DNA from: Bog-159 sp035602155
GTDB lineage: Bacteria > Acidobacteriota > Terriglobia > Bryobacterales > Bryobacteraceae
Length of the DNA: 39,683 nt
Reading direction: 5' to 3'
Assembly: GCA_035602155.1 (NCBI GenBank)
Contig: DATNMW010000059.1
Location: forward strand, 1-39,683
In this document: in pieces, positions 5,786 to 15,258 of the stretch
Position numbering within the stretch: the stretch's first letter is position 1
Layout of the letters: each line of letters opens with the position of its first letter
Notes under the pieces: generated by a model
The model's database searches: none
Told to the model about the DNA's origin: nothing
What the model saw: the letters and a program-made list of their open reading frames with translations, nothing else
Position numbers and translations under genes: made by a program

Positions 5786-8700
5786 CTAAACGGATTCTTC
5801 GAATTCGGCTTCCGGTGTGGGCAGCACGTCCTGATCGCCGGCCACCCAGGCGTACAGCGTAGGCAGCAGGAAGATGTTCATCAGCATGGCCACCATCAGG
5901 CCGCCCACGATCACGATGGCGAAGGGCCGTTGCGAATCCGAACCAATGGCGCGCGACATGGCCGCGGGCAGCAATCCCAGCGTGGCCACCAGGGTGGTCA
6001 TCATGATCGGCCGGAGCCTCAACACCGCGCCTTCGACCGCCGCATCCATCACCGAATGGCCGCGGGCGCGAAGCTGGTTGATGTACTCCAGCATGATCAC
6101 GCCCGTCTGCACACAAACACCGAAAAGGGCCAGGAAACCGACGCCGGACGACACGCTGAAGTGCGTGCCGGTGACCAGCAGCGCCAGCAGTCCGCCCAAA
6201 GGCGCCATGGCAATGTTGGCCAGCATCAGTGTGGCCCACTTGAACGAGTGGAACATCGTATAAAGGATGATGAAGATCACCAGGATGGTGATGGGCAGCA
6301 CGATCATCAGCCGCTTCTGAGAGCGCTGCTGGCTGGCATATTCGCCCGCCCAACTGATGGTGTAGCCTTCCGGCAGCTTCACCTGCCGCCCTACATCCCG
6401 GATGGCCTCTTGCACAGTGCTGCCAAGGTCGCGGCCGCGCACGCTGTATTTGATCGCCACATAGCGGGAATTCGCTTCGCGATAAATCTCGGAGGCGCCG
6501 TCCTTTACCTGCACCTTGCAAAGCTGCGCCAGCGAGACGCGCTCCCCGGTGGGCGCCAGCAAACGAATATTCGCAATAGCCTCCTCGGTGTCGCGATAGG
6601 GAGTCTTATATCTCGGCACTAGGTCGAATCGCTGCTCCTTTTGCAAGACCTGCGTAACCGCATTGCCCCCTACCGCGGTCTGGATGGCATCCTGTACATC
6701 CGACACGTTAAGCCCATACCGGGCGGCCTGGTCGCGGTCCACGGCGAAATTGAGATTCGGCTGGCCGATGACGCGAAACAGGCCCAAATCTTCGATTCCG
6801 CGAATGTTCCGCATCACGTTGACGATCCGATCGCCGGTCTGCTCGAGTCTCTCCAGGTCGTCGCCGTATATCTTGATGGCCAGTTCGCCCTTAACGCCGC
6901 TTACCGCCTCTTCCATGTTGTCCGCGATGGGCTGCGAGAAGTTCCACAGCACGCCGGGGATTTTCTCCAGCTCGCGGTCCATGGCGGCAATCAACTCGAC
7001 TTTTTCCTCCTTGAATACCGGCCGCCACTCATCTTTGGGCTTTAGGTCGACGAAGTATTCGGTATTGAAGAAGCCGGTGGTATCGGTGCCGTCGTCGGGG
7101 CGCCCGACCTGTGAAACCACTTGCTTAACCTCGGGGAAGGAGGCCAGAATGATGCGCGCCTGCGTCATCAGCCGGTTGCCCTCGTCCGGGCCCGTACTGG
7201 GGGCCAGCGTACCGCGCGCCCAGATCGCGCCCTCATCCAGGTGCGGCAGGAACTCGGAACCGATGATCCCGCTGGAGGCCAGCCAGCCCGCCACTGCTAC
7301 GCAAGTCAAAGCCACGCCTACCGTGACCCAGCGCGCCCGAATGGCCAAGCGCAGGGTGGCGCGATAGCGCCCGATCAGCCACGCCAGCACCGGATTACGC
7401 CACTCGCGCGTATTCTGGCCGAACGCCAGGCTGGCTAGCACCGGGGCCAAAACCATCGAGAAGATCAGAGCGCCCAGCAGCGCGAAGGCTACCGTCCAAG
7501 CCATCGGCTTGAACAAGCGCCCTTCCACGCTTTGCAGCGTGAAGATCGGCAGATAAGCCGTGATGATAATCCCGATGGCGTAAAACACCGGCCGCTGCAC
7601 CTCGTGCGCCGCTTCGCGAATACGTTCCACAACGGATCGCGGCGGCCCGCCCTGATGTCCCAAATGCCGGACGATATTCTCCACCATCACTACCGCGCCA
7701 TCCACCACCATGCCGAAATCCAGAGCCCCCAGCGACAGCAGATTGGCGGGAATGTGCCTCAGGTCCAGACAGATCGAAGCGAACAACAGAGAAAACGGAA
7801 TAGTGATAGCTACGATCAGCGCGCCCCGGGCGTTCCCCAGGAACATGAACAGAATAATGGCCACCAGGATGATGCCTTCGGTCAGGTTATGCAGAACTGT
7901 GTGGGTGGTGAAGTGCACCAGGTCGCTTCGGTCGAGGAACGGAACCACTTGCACGCCCTTGGGCAGAATGTGTTCGTTCAGTTCCTTCACTTTTTCGTGG
8001 ATGGCTTCCAGCGTGGCATCGGATTCGGCGCCTTTCCGCAGTAGTACGATGCCTTCCACAACGTCGTCGTCTTCGACGATCTTGCCATCCTTGCGGTGCA
8101 GGGCCTTGCCGATGCGGCCCAGCCGGATCTTGGGCCCCTGCATGACGGTGGCGATATCTCGAATGTGAATGGGCGTGCCTTGTTGGGTCTTGACGACCGT
8201 CTTCCCGATATCCTGAACGTTATCGAACAGCCCGATAGAGCGCACGTTAATCTGTTGCAGTCCCTGCTGGATGAAACTGCCTCCGGCGTTGACGTTATTG
8301 TTGGTCAGTTGCTGCTCCACGTCGCCGATGCTCAGGGCGTATTCCACCAGCTTGTTGGGGTCGATGGCTACCTGGTATTCCTTGGTGATGCCGCCGAAGC
8401 TCGAAACGTCCACGACGTTGGGAACGGACTTGAACTGTTTCTCCAGGACCCAGTCTTCGAGCGCTTTCAATTCCATCAGGTCGTACTCGGGATTCGTGCT
8501 GGTCAGCGAGTACCAGTAAATCTGGCCCACGGGGCTGTAATCCGTCCCGATCTGCGGCTGCAGGTTGTCGGGCAATGCGACCTCCGACAACCGTTCCAGA
8601 GCTTTCTGCCGGTTCCAATCGTTTTCCGAGGCGTCGTCGAAGATCAGCATCACGCTGGAGAGTCCGAACAGCGACGTGGACCTCAAGTGCTCCAGGTGCG

Positions 8701-8929
8701 GAAGCCCGTTCATCGCGATTTCAATCGGGATGGTCACCTGCTGCTCCACTTCTTCGGCCGCCCGCCCCGGCCATTGAGTGATGACCTGCACGTAGTTGTT
8801 GGCTACATCCGGATAAGCTTCGATGGGAAGATTCTTGAATGAAATGATGCCCCATGCGAACAGCAGGATGGCGAGAGCGACCACCAGCAGGCGGTTATTC
8901 AGGGAAAAGTCAACCAAGCGTCGAATCAT
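5786..8929 (-). CDS. CusA/CzcA-type heavy-metal RND efflux pump
   Basis: The inner-membrane proton antiporter of a tripartite metal efflux system, 1047 residues, normal for the HME-RND family. It begins with the usual first helix (SLNNRLLVVALAILLFAWG) followed by PIEAYPDVANNYVQV. Helix 4 reads LDFGMVVDGAVVMVEN with D404, D410 and E417, the charged triad needed for proton relay in CzcA. Periplasmic docking and porter domains and the second set of six helices follow, ending LPTPEAEFEESV. The operon order is channel, adaptor, aldolase, pump. Metal specificity (monovalent Cu/Ag against divalent Co/Zn/Cd) cannot be set from what I can see, so no symbol is given. Confidence 0.94.
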   Translation of the reverse strand: MIRRLVDFSLNNRLLVVALAILLFAWGIISFKNLPIEAYPDVANNYVQVITQWPGRAAEEVEQQVTIPIEIAMNGLPHLEHLRSTSLFGLSSVMLIFDDASENDWNRQKALERLSEVALPDNLQPQIGTDYSPVGQIYWYSLTSTNPEYDLMELKALEDWVLEKQFKSVPNVVDVSSFGGITKEYQVAIDPNKLVEYALSIGDVEQQLTNNNVNAGGSFIQQGLQQINVRSIGLFDNVQDIGKTVVKTQQGTPIHIRDIATVMQGPKIRLGRIGKALHRKDGKIVEDDDVVEGIVLLRKGAESDATLEAIHEKVKELNEHILPKGVQVVPFLDRSDLVHFTTHTVLHNLTEGIILVAIILFMFLGNARGALIVAITIPFSLLFASICLDLRHIPANLLSLGALDFGMVVDGAVVMVENIVRHLGHQGGPPRSVVERIREAAHEVQRPVFYAIGIIITAYLPIFTLQSVEGRLFKPMAWTVAFALLGALIFSMVLAPVLASLAFGQNTREWRNPVLAWLIGRYRATLRLAIRARWVTVGVALTCVAVAGWLASSGIIGSEFLPHLDEGAIWARGTLAPSTGPDEGNRLMTQARIILASFPEVKQVVSQVGRPDDGTDTTGFFNTEYFVDLKPKDEWRPVFKEEKVELIAAMDRELEKIPGVLWNFSQPIADNMEEAVSGVKGELAIKIYGDDLERLEQTGDRIVNVMRNIRGIEDLGLFRVIGQPNLNFAVDRDQAARYGLNVSDVQDAIQTAVGGNAVTQVLQKEQRFDLVPRYKTPYRDTEEAIANIRLLAPTGERVSLAQLCKVQVKDGASEIYREANSRYVAIKYSVRGRDLGSTVQEAIRDVGRQVKLPEGYTISWAGEYASQQRSQKRLMIVLPITILVIFIILYTMFHSFKWATLMLANIAMAPLGGLLALLVTGTHFSVSSGVGFLALFGVCVQTGVIMLEYINQLRARGHSVMDAAVEGAVLRLRPIMMTTLVATLGLLPAAMSRAIGSDSQRPFAIVIVGGLMVAMLMNIFLLPTLYAWVAGDQDVLPTPEAEFEESV

Positions 8930-8953
8930 TTAGTTATCGCGTGATTCTTGCTG

Positions 8954-9631
8954 CTATTTGAACCTCACCACATTGGCCGACGCACTATGCGTGCGCGCGT
9001 TCTGCACAATGCCCATGAACCGGTGCGCCAATTCCAGAATCCATTCCGGCTTTCGGCGGCGGATGGCCTCATTGGTAATCAACTCTTTGCCGACTCCGAT
9101 GGCGCTGGCTCCCGCCGTAATATACTGGCCCGCGGTATGTTGCTGCACGCCGCCTCCCGCGATCAGGCGGATCTGCGGCAACGCCGTCTTCAGCGCTCTG
9201 ATATAGCTGTCACCCCCCAATGGCGCGCATGGAAACACCTTCACGAAATCGGCGCCCGCCTTCCACGCGCCTATGATCTCGGTGGGAGTGAGCGCGCCCG
9301 GCAGCACCAGGACGCCTTCCTCGACAGCCAGTCCCACAACGCCGATATCCATGCCAGTGCTGGTGATGAATCGGGCGCCGGCATCCACTGCGCGCCGCGC
9401 CGTATCCGCGTCCAGCACGGTTCCCGCCCCCACCACCATGTCGGGAAAGTCGTGCAGCAGCGCGGAAATCAACTCCAGGGCTCCGGGAACCGTCATGGTG
9501 ATTTCGGCGATGGGCAGTCCGGCGCGATACATCGCCTCGGCGGCGAACCGCGCATCTTCGGTGGTAGCCAGACGAATCGCGGGAACGATGCCAATTTCCT
9601 CGATGCGCGCCCCGACTTCTTCTTTCGTCAT
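8954..9631 (-). CDS. eda: KDPG/KHG aldolase
   Basis: A 225-residue class I aldolase that splits 2-keto-3-deoxy-6-phosphogluconate to pyruvate and glyceraldehyde 3-phosphate (Entner-Doudoroff step). The fold starts IVPAIRLAT; E43 in AEITMT is the catalytic acid/base, VGAGTVLD binds phosphate, and K131 in DFVKVFPCAP is the Schiff-base Lys. The length is normal. A ribosome site (AAGGGGA) lies upstream of the ATG. Oddly, it sits inside the metal efflux operon, 15 bases after the adaptor stop and 24 before the pump start, while its natural partner, the KDG kinase, is 8 kb away. The enzyme call is firm. Confidence 0.93.
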   Translation of the reverse strand: MTKEEVGARIEEIGIVPAIRLATTEDARFAAEAMYRAGLPIAEITMTVPGALELISALLHDFPDMVVGAGTVLDADTARRAVDAGARFITSTGMDIGVVGLAVEEGVLVLPGALTPTEIIGAWKAGADFVKVFPCAPLGGDSYIRALKTALPQIRLIAGGGVQQHTAGQYITAGASAIGVGKELITNEAIRRRKPEWILELAHRFMGIVQNARTHSASANVVRFK

Positions 9632-9646
9632 GACCGTCCCCTTGTA

Positions 9647-10861
9647 TTACTGTTCCGCGGTGGCTTGCAAGACGAGCGCGTTCGAGACCACTTTTTGGCC
9701 AGGCCGGATTGCGCCGGCAACCTCCTGAAGGTTGCCGGGCAACATCTTTCCGCCGGTCACTTCCACGCGCCGGAACTGCCCGCCATCCGCCGGTACGTAG
9801 ACCCAGTCGCGGTCGTGCAGATGCAGGACTGCCGACGCCGGGACCGTGGCGTGCGTCTCTTTCTTCAAGCCGTGGAACGTCGAAGTGACAAACATACCCA
9901 ACCGCATCGACCCCGGATTCGGCATTTCCAGCCGGACTTTGGCCGTGCGGAGATTGGCATCCAAAACCGGGCTGATGTTGCCGATATGCCCCCTGAAAAC
10001 CTGGTTCGGATAAGCGTTCAGCGTGACGTCCGCGAATTCGCCAAGGTGCACTTGCGACAGATCGTTCTCATAGACATCGCAAAGAATCCAGATATGCGAA
10101 AGATCCGAGATCGTGAATGGATTCGGAGAAGCCAGTCCCTGTACGCCGGCGGCGTTGGTCACTTGTTGATCGGTAATCACGCCCGCAACCGGCGCCCGTA
10201 CCTCCACGATGGCCGACGGGTGATCCGGATCCGCTCCCAGCACGCGCAGGTGGTCGAGCGTAGTCTTGACGGTGACTTGGGCCTTGGTCTCGGCGTCCTG
10301 TGCGACCTCCAGCTCTTTCTGCGCGATGGCGCCCTTTTCGTAAAGAATTTTGGAGCGGTCGAGTTGCGCCTTGGCCAGCGTTTCATCGGCCAATGCCTGC
10401 TCGTAATCCGAGTACGCCCCGGCGATATCCGCGCTTTGCACCTTCATCAAGAGCTGGCCCTTGGCCACGGTGTCTCCCAGCCGGGCGTCGACCTCGATCA
10501 CGCGGCCGGATGCCAGCGTGATCACGGGAATGGTTCGCGAAACATCGGCGCTGACCACACCCGTCACGTTCAACTCCGGCGCCACGTCGATCTGGCCCGC
10601 GGTGGCTACGGGGAACTTGCCCGGGTCGTCCACTTTGAACAGCCCCGCGCCCTGGACATGCTCGACCTGGGCCGGGGGGGGCGCCTCGGCTTTAGGATCG
10701 CCTTTGCCTTGCGCGCTGCAGCCCGCCAGCGCGAAAGCCAGGGACAGGATCATACCTCCAACCAAGAACCGCTCCCTTACGGTTGCGGCTCCAAAAAATA
10801 CACACGGCCGCATACCGAGCCGCGACCATAAGGGATCGGTTATTAGTTTACGCCGTTTCAT
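9647..10861 (-). CDS. Periplasmic adaptor (membrane fusion) lipoprotein of metal RND efflux
   Basis: A 404-residue HlyD/CusB-type adaptor that bridges the pump and outer membrane channel. A lipobox (ALAGC, Cys48) follows the hydrophobic run MILSLAF. Next come beta-barrel, lipoyl (SGRVIEVDARLGDTVAKGQL) and alpha-hairpin segments (DETLAKAQLDRSKILYEKGA), and a membrane-proximal domain ending in QKVVSNALVLQ. The ATG at 10861 overlaps the channel gene stop (ATGA), which supports it. However, residues 7-33 are encoded by a 75-base inverted repeat of REP type. The lipobox then sits 48 residues in, unusually deep, so initiation at Met37 (10753) is a real alternative. Confidence 0.9.
   Translation of the reverse strand: MKRRKLITDPLWSRLGMRPCVFFGAATVRERFLVGGMILSLAFALAGCSAQGKGDPKAEAPPPAQVEHVQGAGLFKVDDPGKFPVATAGQIDVAPELNVTGVVSADVSRTIPVITLASGRVIEVDARLGDTVAKGQLLMKVQSADIAGAYSDYEQALADETLAKAQLDRSKILYEKGAIAQKELEVAQDAETKAQVTVKTTLDHLRVLGADPDHPSAIVEVRAPVAGVITDQQVTNAAGVQGLASPNPFTISDLSHIWILCDVYENDLSQVHLGEFADVTLNAYPNQVFRGHIGNISPVLDANLRTAKVRLEMPNPGSMRLGMFVTSTFHGLKKETHATVPASAVLHLHDRDWVYVPADGGQFRRVEVTGGKMLPGNLQEVAGAIRPGQKVVSNALVLQATAEQ
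10767..10841. repeat. REP-like inverted repeat pair within the adaptor gene
   Basis: Two 25-base arms (10767-10791 and 10817-10841) in inverted orientation around a 25-base spacer. On the plus strand the right arm begins GAGCCGCGACCATAAGGG and ends CGGTT. The left arm is its reverse complement with three mismatches. The total of 75 bases is a multiple of three, and both arms and spacer are open in the adaptor frame. A third copy of the arm lies at 27578-27602. The arrangement resembles paired REP elements (BIMEs). Confidence 0.75.
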
Positions 10862-12135
10862 TGCATAACCTCGCGGCCCACCGCGAGATTCAACTGGCTC
10901 GCGGCGGCTAAGTAGGAACCCACCAGGTTCAGGTAACTCACTTGCACAGCCCTATAATCTCTCTGGGCGTCCAGATAGTCGACTAACGCAGCCTGTCCGT
11001 GCTGGTACGAAAAGGCGATCGTATCGCGCACCCTGCCGGCGGTCTCCAGGTATTTCGCCTTGTACGGGCGCAATAGAGTCACGGTACTGAGCAGGGTTGC
11101 ATAGGCGGAATCCACGTCGCTGAAGACTTGCGCCTCGGCCGCGTCCCGCAGCCGCTCGTTGCGCGTGATATCTACCTGCGTGCGCGCCTTCTCCCCTTGG
11201 TTCTTGTCGAAGATGCGCAACGGAATATTGACGCTCACGCCCACGTACACCGGTATGGGCGGATTGCGCCCAAGATCCACGCCGAACGTGGGATCGGTCG
11301 ACCCGTTGGCCATCGCCAGCTTGTAATCGGTCTGCGCTTTGTCGACCGATTGCACGGCGGCTTTCAAATCCGGCCGGGTTTCCATGGCAACGCGGTGCAA
11401 CTCGTCCTGCGCCGGAACTTGTTCCGTAAAATCAAAGGGACCCTGCACGTCGAACCGTTCGATCGGAGTCCTGTCGTTCAGCAACTGCAGCAATTGGATC
11501 TTGGCCGTCCGCAGGTTCACTTCGGCCGTCTGCAGATCCGATTCGTAGGTCACCCGCAGCAACTCTTGGCGGTCCAGGTCCACGCGTGCGATATCGCCTG
11601 CTTTATAGCGGTCCCGGCTGATGCCCAGCTCATGGTCGAAATAGGCCAGATTGTCCTTCGCCAGATCGCGCACCGCTTTGGCTTGCAAGGCCTGGACGAA
11701 CGCCCCGCGCAAGGTGAACAGCAGGGTTCGTTCCTGGTCCGCCAGTTGCGATTGCGCGATGGCGGTTGCCTTTTGCGCGCTTTCCAGCCTCAATTCCCGC
11801 TTGTGCCGCCGCTCGTGCAAATAGCTGGACGAGAAGTATGGCAGCGCCTCCGAAAACGGGCTGTACTTGTTGACGGGGTTATCGGTGAAAGGATTGATCT
11901 GGTCCAGGCTGACGGTGAGATCCGGATTGGGACGCAGATAGGCCGTAATCTCTTCATCGCGCGATTCATCGATCCCGAGCCGGGCCGCCCGCAAGGTGGG
12001 ATTCGATTTTTCAAATTCCTCACGCGCCTGTTGCCACGTCATCGTCTTTTGAGCGGCCTGCTGCCCGAAAACGGCTTGGGCGAAACAGCCCGCAAACAGC
12101 AATCCCTTCGACAGCCGCCGGAAGAGGCGCTGCAT
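10858..12135 (-). CDS. TolC-family outer membrane efflux protein
   Basis: A 425-residue outer membrane channel of the CusC/CzcC/TolC family, first gene of the efflux operon. The ATG at 12135 follows a GGAGG four bases upstream and starts a signal peptide (RRLSKGLLFAGCFAQAVFG, then QQ). The frame is open to 12294, but the extra residues look non-coding. Two long coiled-coil repeats follow, each with the typical helix pattern: TWQQAREEFEKSNPTLRAAR and QALQAKAVRDLAKDNLAYF in the first, MATRPDLK-like METRPDLKAAVQSVDKAQTD in the second. The C-terminal ATG CAA TGA overlaps the adaptor start. There is no Cys after the signal, so it is not obviously a lipoprotein. Confidence 0.88.
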   Translation of the reverse strand: MQRLFRRLSKGLLFAGCFAQAVFGQQAAQKTMTWQQAREEFEKSNPTLRAARLGIDESRDEEITAYLRPNPDLTVSLDQINPFTDNPVNKYSPFSEALPYFSSSYLHERRHKRELRLESAQKATAIAQSQLADQERTLLFTLRGAFVQALQAKAVRDLAKDNLAYFDHELGISRDRYKAGDIARVDLDRQELLRVTYESDLQTAEVNLRTAKIQLLQLLNDRTPIERFDVQGPFDFTEQVPAQDELHRVAMETRPDLKAAVQSVDKAQTDYKLAMANGSTDPTFGVDLGRNPPIPVYVGVSVNIPLRIFDKNQGEKARTQVDITRNERLRDAAEAQVFSDVDSAYATLLSTVTLLRPYKAKYLETAGRVRDTIAFSYQHGQAALVDYLDAQRDYRAVQVSYLNLVGSYLAAASQLNLAVGREVMQ

Positions 12136-12447
12136 GTCACCTCCATCGCAAAATTGTTTGGGTGTCTTGTCCAGGAGGAAGGTTACCATCTGCCCACGCG
12201 GAAGACTGGGATCCTCTGAGGCGAACAAGCACCCCACAGGCCTCTCCACCATATTATCATTGCGCGAGCCGGTCCCGTTTTGGGTGGGATTCATCTTTCG
12301 GCTTCTCCAGACCTATCTTTCAGTCAACGGGGCACCGCGGGCCCGGGAATCTTGTAACCATTTGAAAGCTTCCCACCTTAACCATAAGGAAGGCATAAGA
12401 AAGGCGTCAAAATTAAAACGCATGCAGAGTGCTAGAATCGGGGCGAA

Positions 12448-13206
12448 ATGCGAATCCGATACATCTTGCCCCTAGCCCTTACCGCTTTCGCCGCTTCGGT
12501 TCCCGTAATCAAGTGGAAAACCGGCGACCGCAGCCGGCCGCTCCCCCCCGTAGTCACACCCGGCGAAGCCGGCACGCAGGAGCACGCCGGCACTGCGCCT
12601 TCCGATGCCGTGCAGCTCTTCAACGGAAAAGATCTCTCCGGCTGGCAGCAGCGCAACGGAAAGCCCATCGCCTGGAAAGTGGGCGATGGCTACTTCGAGG
12701 ATGTCCCCGGTACCGGCGACATCGTCACGAAGCAGCCCTTCGGAGATTGCCAATTGCACGTCGAATGGGCTACGCCCAACCCGGCCCACGGCAAAGATCA
12801 GGAGCCCGGCAACAGCGGTGTGTACCTGCATTCGCTGTACGAAATTCAGGTATTGGAGTCCAACCGGAACACGACTTACGCGGACGGCCAGGCCGGCGCC
12901 ATTTATTGCCAGTATCCGCCGCTGGTGAACCCCGCCCGTCCGCCGGGCGAGTGGCAAACCTACGACATCGTCTTTCACGGTCCGCGGTTCTCGGCCGATT
13001 CGAAGCTGCTGGAGCCGGCCACCGTGACGTTGCTCTTCAATGGCGTGTTGGCGCAGGACCACGCTATGCCGACGGGACCCACGGATTATATGAAACGCCC
13101 GCCGTACAAGGTGACGCCCCCCAAACTGCCGTTGATGTTGCAGGACCACGGACAGCCCGTGCGCTATCGCAATATCTGGATTCGGGAGCTAAGGACCGCG
13201 GAGTAG
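12448..13206 (+). CDS. DUF1080 / 3-keto-disaccharide hydrolase domain protein
   Basis: A 252-residue exported protein with an N-terminal hydrophobic signal (YILPLALTAFAASVPV) and a Pro-rich linker. The rest is one DUF1080 (3-keto-disaccharide hydrolase, concanavalin-like) domain. Its hallmark start is LFNGKDLSGW near residue 58, followed by FGDCQLHVEWATP, GNSGVYLHSLYEIQVLES, WQTYDIVFHGPRF and the closing IWIRELR strand. These are the standard family blocks. The family acts on 3-keto-glycosides made by Gfo/Idh-type oxidoreductases; one such oxidoreductase lies at 2.8-3.9 kb, though not adjacent. Its 3' end overlaps a minus-strand gene by 43 bases. Confidence 0.9.
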   Translation: MRIRYILPLALTAFAASVPVIKWKTGDRSRPLPPVVTPGEAGTQEHAGTAPSDAVQLFNGKDLSGWQQRNGKPIAWKVGDGYFEDVPGTGDIVTKQPFGDCQLHVEWATPNPAHGKDQEPGNSGVYLHSLYEIQVLESNRNTTYADGQAGAIYCQYPPLVNPARPPGEWQTYDIVFHGPRFSADSKLLEPATVTLLFNGVLAQDHAMPTGPTDYMKRPPYKVTPPKLPLMLQDHGQPVRYRNIWIRELRTAE

Positions 13207-13490
13207 GTCCGGCTGCGGCACAAATACTCCAGCAACAGAATCATCTTATGTTCCTGGTCGCCGGGGTGGTCCGCACGCGCGGGGCGGAACTGTTCGAACT
13301 GCGCAATGCCATCGGCCAACTCGCGACGGCTGGCCGCGGAGCGTCCCCACGATTCCAGCACGCAGGCGCCCAGAAACTCCGCGATATACTGCAATTCGTC
13401 GGTGGAAAGGCCGTGCAAGAATTTACGCGCCTTCTTCTGAAAGCGTTGCTCGGCAGATACGGTAATAGCGGAAATCAAGGCCCGTCTCAA
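13164..13490 (-). CDS. Hypothetical protein
   Basis: A 108-residue frame, not recognised. The centre reads HGLSTDELQYIAEFLGACVL, then SRRELADGIAQFEQF, an acidic/hydrophobic helical pattern quite unlike shadow translation. The C-terminal part is basic and less convincing. The last 43 bases overlap the end of the DUF1080 gene in antisense, so the true protein may have lost or gained its tail there. No domain, signal or membrane segment is visible. It is divergent from tldD-like 13626. Confidence 0.5.
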   Translation of the reverse strand: MRRALISAITVSAEQRFQKKARKFLHGLSTDELQYIAEFLGACVLESWGRSAASRRELADGIAQFEQFRPARADHPGDQEHKMILLLEYLCRSRTYSAVLSSRIQILR

Positions 13491-13625
13491 CCCCGAACCC
13501 CTGGTTTCTAGGTCAGCGATAACATCGCGTAGTTAATTATGCCGAAAAGGGAAGCCGGGCGCAAGGGGCGCATCGCCTGTGAACGAGCCGCGAACGCCGC
13601 CCCCGTCTGAGGTACACTTGTCCCA

Positions 13626-15245
13626 ATGATGAAAACGAGGATAGAAGCCACGTTGACGCCTTCGTCCCTTACCCGTCGCGCGTTTCTGGTTACCGCAACC
13701 GGAGGGTCGGCCCTGCTGGCGAACAGGTTGTTCGGCGCGCCGGACGCTTCCGCGACCAAGCCGGACCCCGCGCTCGAAAAGCTTGCCGAAGTGGCCCTCG
13801 CCGAGGCGCGCAAACAAGGGGCAACCTACTGCGACATCCGCATTGCCCGATACCGCCAGCAGTTCTCGGGATACCGGCTCTCGCCGACGCGGGATGAAAA
13901 GAAAACCGACGAAGTCCCGTTCGTCACCGACCAGCAGAACTTCGGCTTCGGCGTGCGCGTGATCGCCAACGGCCAGTGGGGATTTGCAGCCTCGCCGCTG
14001 GTAACCGCCGGGGAGATTGCGCGTATCGCGCGCGAGGCCGTGGTGGTGGCGAAAGCTAACTCGGCGCTGCAGGCCAGCCCCGTCGAGCTTGCTCCCACCA
14101 AGGCATACACCGACCGCTGGACCTCCCCATTCGAGAAGGATCCCTTCGCCGTGGCGGTCGACGAAAAGCTGGAGCTCATGCACAATGCCACGTCCATTAT
14201 CAAGAAAGATCCCAAAGTCTTCGCTGCCTTCGGCTTTCTGGCGCTACGCGCCGAAGACAAATATTTTATGTCGAGTGAAGGGTCGTCCATCCAGCAATAC
14301 ATCGTGCAGGTCTGGCCCGCGCTGCAGGCCACCGCGGTGGATACTCAAAAAAACATTTCACGCACGCGCAGCTACCAGACACCGCCGGTGACCGCCGGAT
14401 GGGAGGCGGTGGCCAAGGCCAACGTGGGGGAGAACGCGCCGCGCATCCGCGAGGAAGTGCTGGAGCATCTGGCCGCGCCGCCTGTGACGCCGGGCAAGAA
14501 GGACCTGGTGCTACTGCCCAGTCATCTATACCTGACCATCCATGAATCCATCGGTCACTCAACCGAACTGGATCGCGCTCTGGGTTATGAAGCCAACTTC
14601 GCCGGCACCAGCTTCCTGACTCCCGATAAGATGGGCAAATTCCAAGTAGGCAGCGAGCTGATCGATATCTTCGGCGATCGCACCAACGCGGGTGGCCTGG
14701 CCACCGTGAAGTATGACGACGACGGCGTGCCGACCACCAAGTTCCCCATTATCGAGAAGGGCGTTTTCAAACACTACCAGACGATTCGAGACCAAGCGCA
14801 CCTGGTCGGCGAAACGGAGTCGCGCGGCTGCTGCTACGCGGATTCGTGGTCCAGCGTGCCCTTCCAGCGCATGCCTAATGTGTGGCTGGCGCCCGGCCCG
14901 CGCGATGTCACTCCGAACGATTTGATCGCAGGCGTGGACGACGGCATTTTGATCGAAGGCGAGGGCAGTTACTCCATCGATCAGCAGCGCTACAACTTTC
15001 AGTTCGGCGGCGACGCCTTCTGGGAAATTAAAGGCGGGAAGAAGCGGGGCATGCTCTCGCGCGTGGCCTACCAATCCAAGACGGCCGACTTCTGGCGCGC
15101 GTGCGATGGCATTGCGGGCGCGAGTTACTGGCAGCAGTTCGGCTCCTTCTTCGACGGCAAAGGCGAGCCGGAGCAGATCAACGCCATCAGCCACGGATGC
15201 TCGGCGTCGCGATTCCGGCAGGTGAACGTGTTGTTGACCGACTAA
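13626..15245 (+). CDS. TldD/PmbA family metallopeptidase with twin-arginine signal
   Basis: A 539-residue TldD-type subunit. In known TldD/TldE pairs this subunit carries the zinc site and degrades unfolded peptides or processes ribosomal peptide products. The zinc motif is HESIGH (H306, E307, H311), the family HExxxH, in LTIHESIGHSTELDRALG. The N-terminus has a twin-arginine type signal (SLTRRAFLVTATGGSALL), so folded export is likely, unlike cytoplasmic TldD of enterobacteria. The second subunit gene follows after 13 bases. The substrate is unknown; no peptide precursor gene is seen nearby. Confidence 0.88.
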   Translation: MMKTRIEATLTPSSLTRRAFLVTATGGSALLANRLFGAPDASATKPDPALEKLAEVALAEARKQGATYCDIRIARYRQQFSGYRLSPTRDEKKTDEVPFVTDQQNFGFGVRVIANGQWGFAASPLVTAGEIARIAREAVVVAKANSALQASPVELAPTKAYTDRWTSPFEKDPFAVAVDEKLELMHNATSIIKKDPKVFAAFGFLALRAEDKYFMSSEGSSIQQYIVQVWPALQATAVDTQKNISRTRSYQTPPVTAGWEAVAKANVGENAPRIREEVLEHLAAPPVTPGKKDLVLLPSHLYLTIHESIGHSTELDRALGYEANFAGTSFLTPDKMGKFQVGSELIDIFGDRTNAGGLATVKYDDDGVPTTKFPIIEKGVFKHYQTIRDQAHLVGETESRGCCYADSWSSVPFQRMPNVWLAPGPRDVTPNDLIAGVDDGILIEGEGSYSIDQQRYNFQFGGDAFWEIKGGKKRGMLSRVAYQSKTADFWRACDGIAGASYWQQFGSFFDGKGEPEQINAISHGCSASRFRQVNVLLTD

Positions 15246-15258
15246 CGGGAGAACCATC

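Noticed and set aside
8948..10831. Plus-strand open frame of 627 codons
   Set aside because: Antisense to the KDPG aldolase and adaptor genes, both certain. The His/Arg-rich composition is typical of antisense frames.
12429..13511. Plus-strand frame of 360 codons overlapping the DUF1080 gene
   Set aside because: Low-complexity Arg-rich translation. The DUF1080 frame has every family block.
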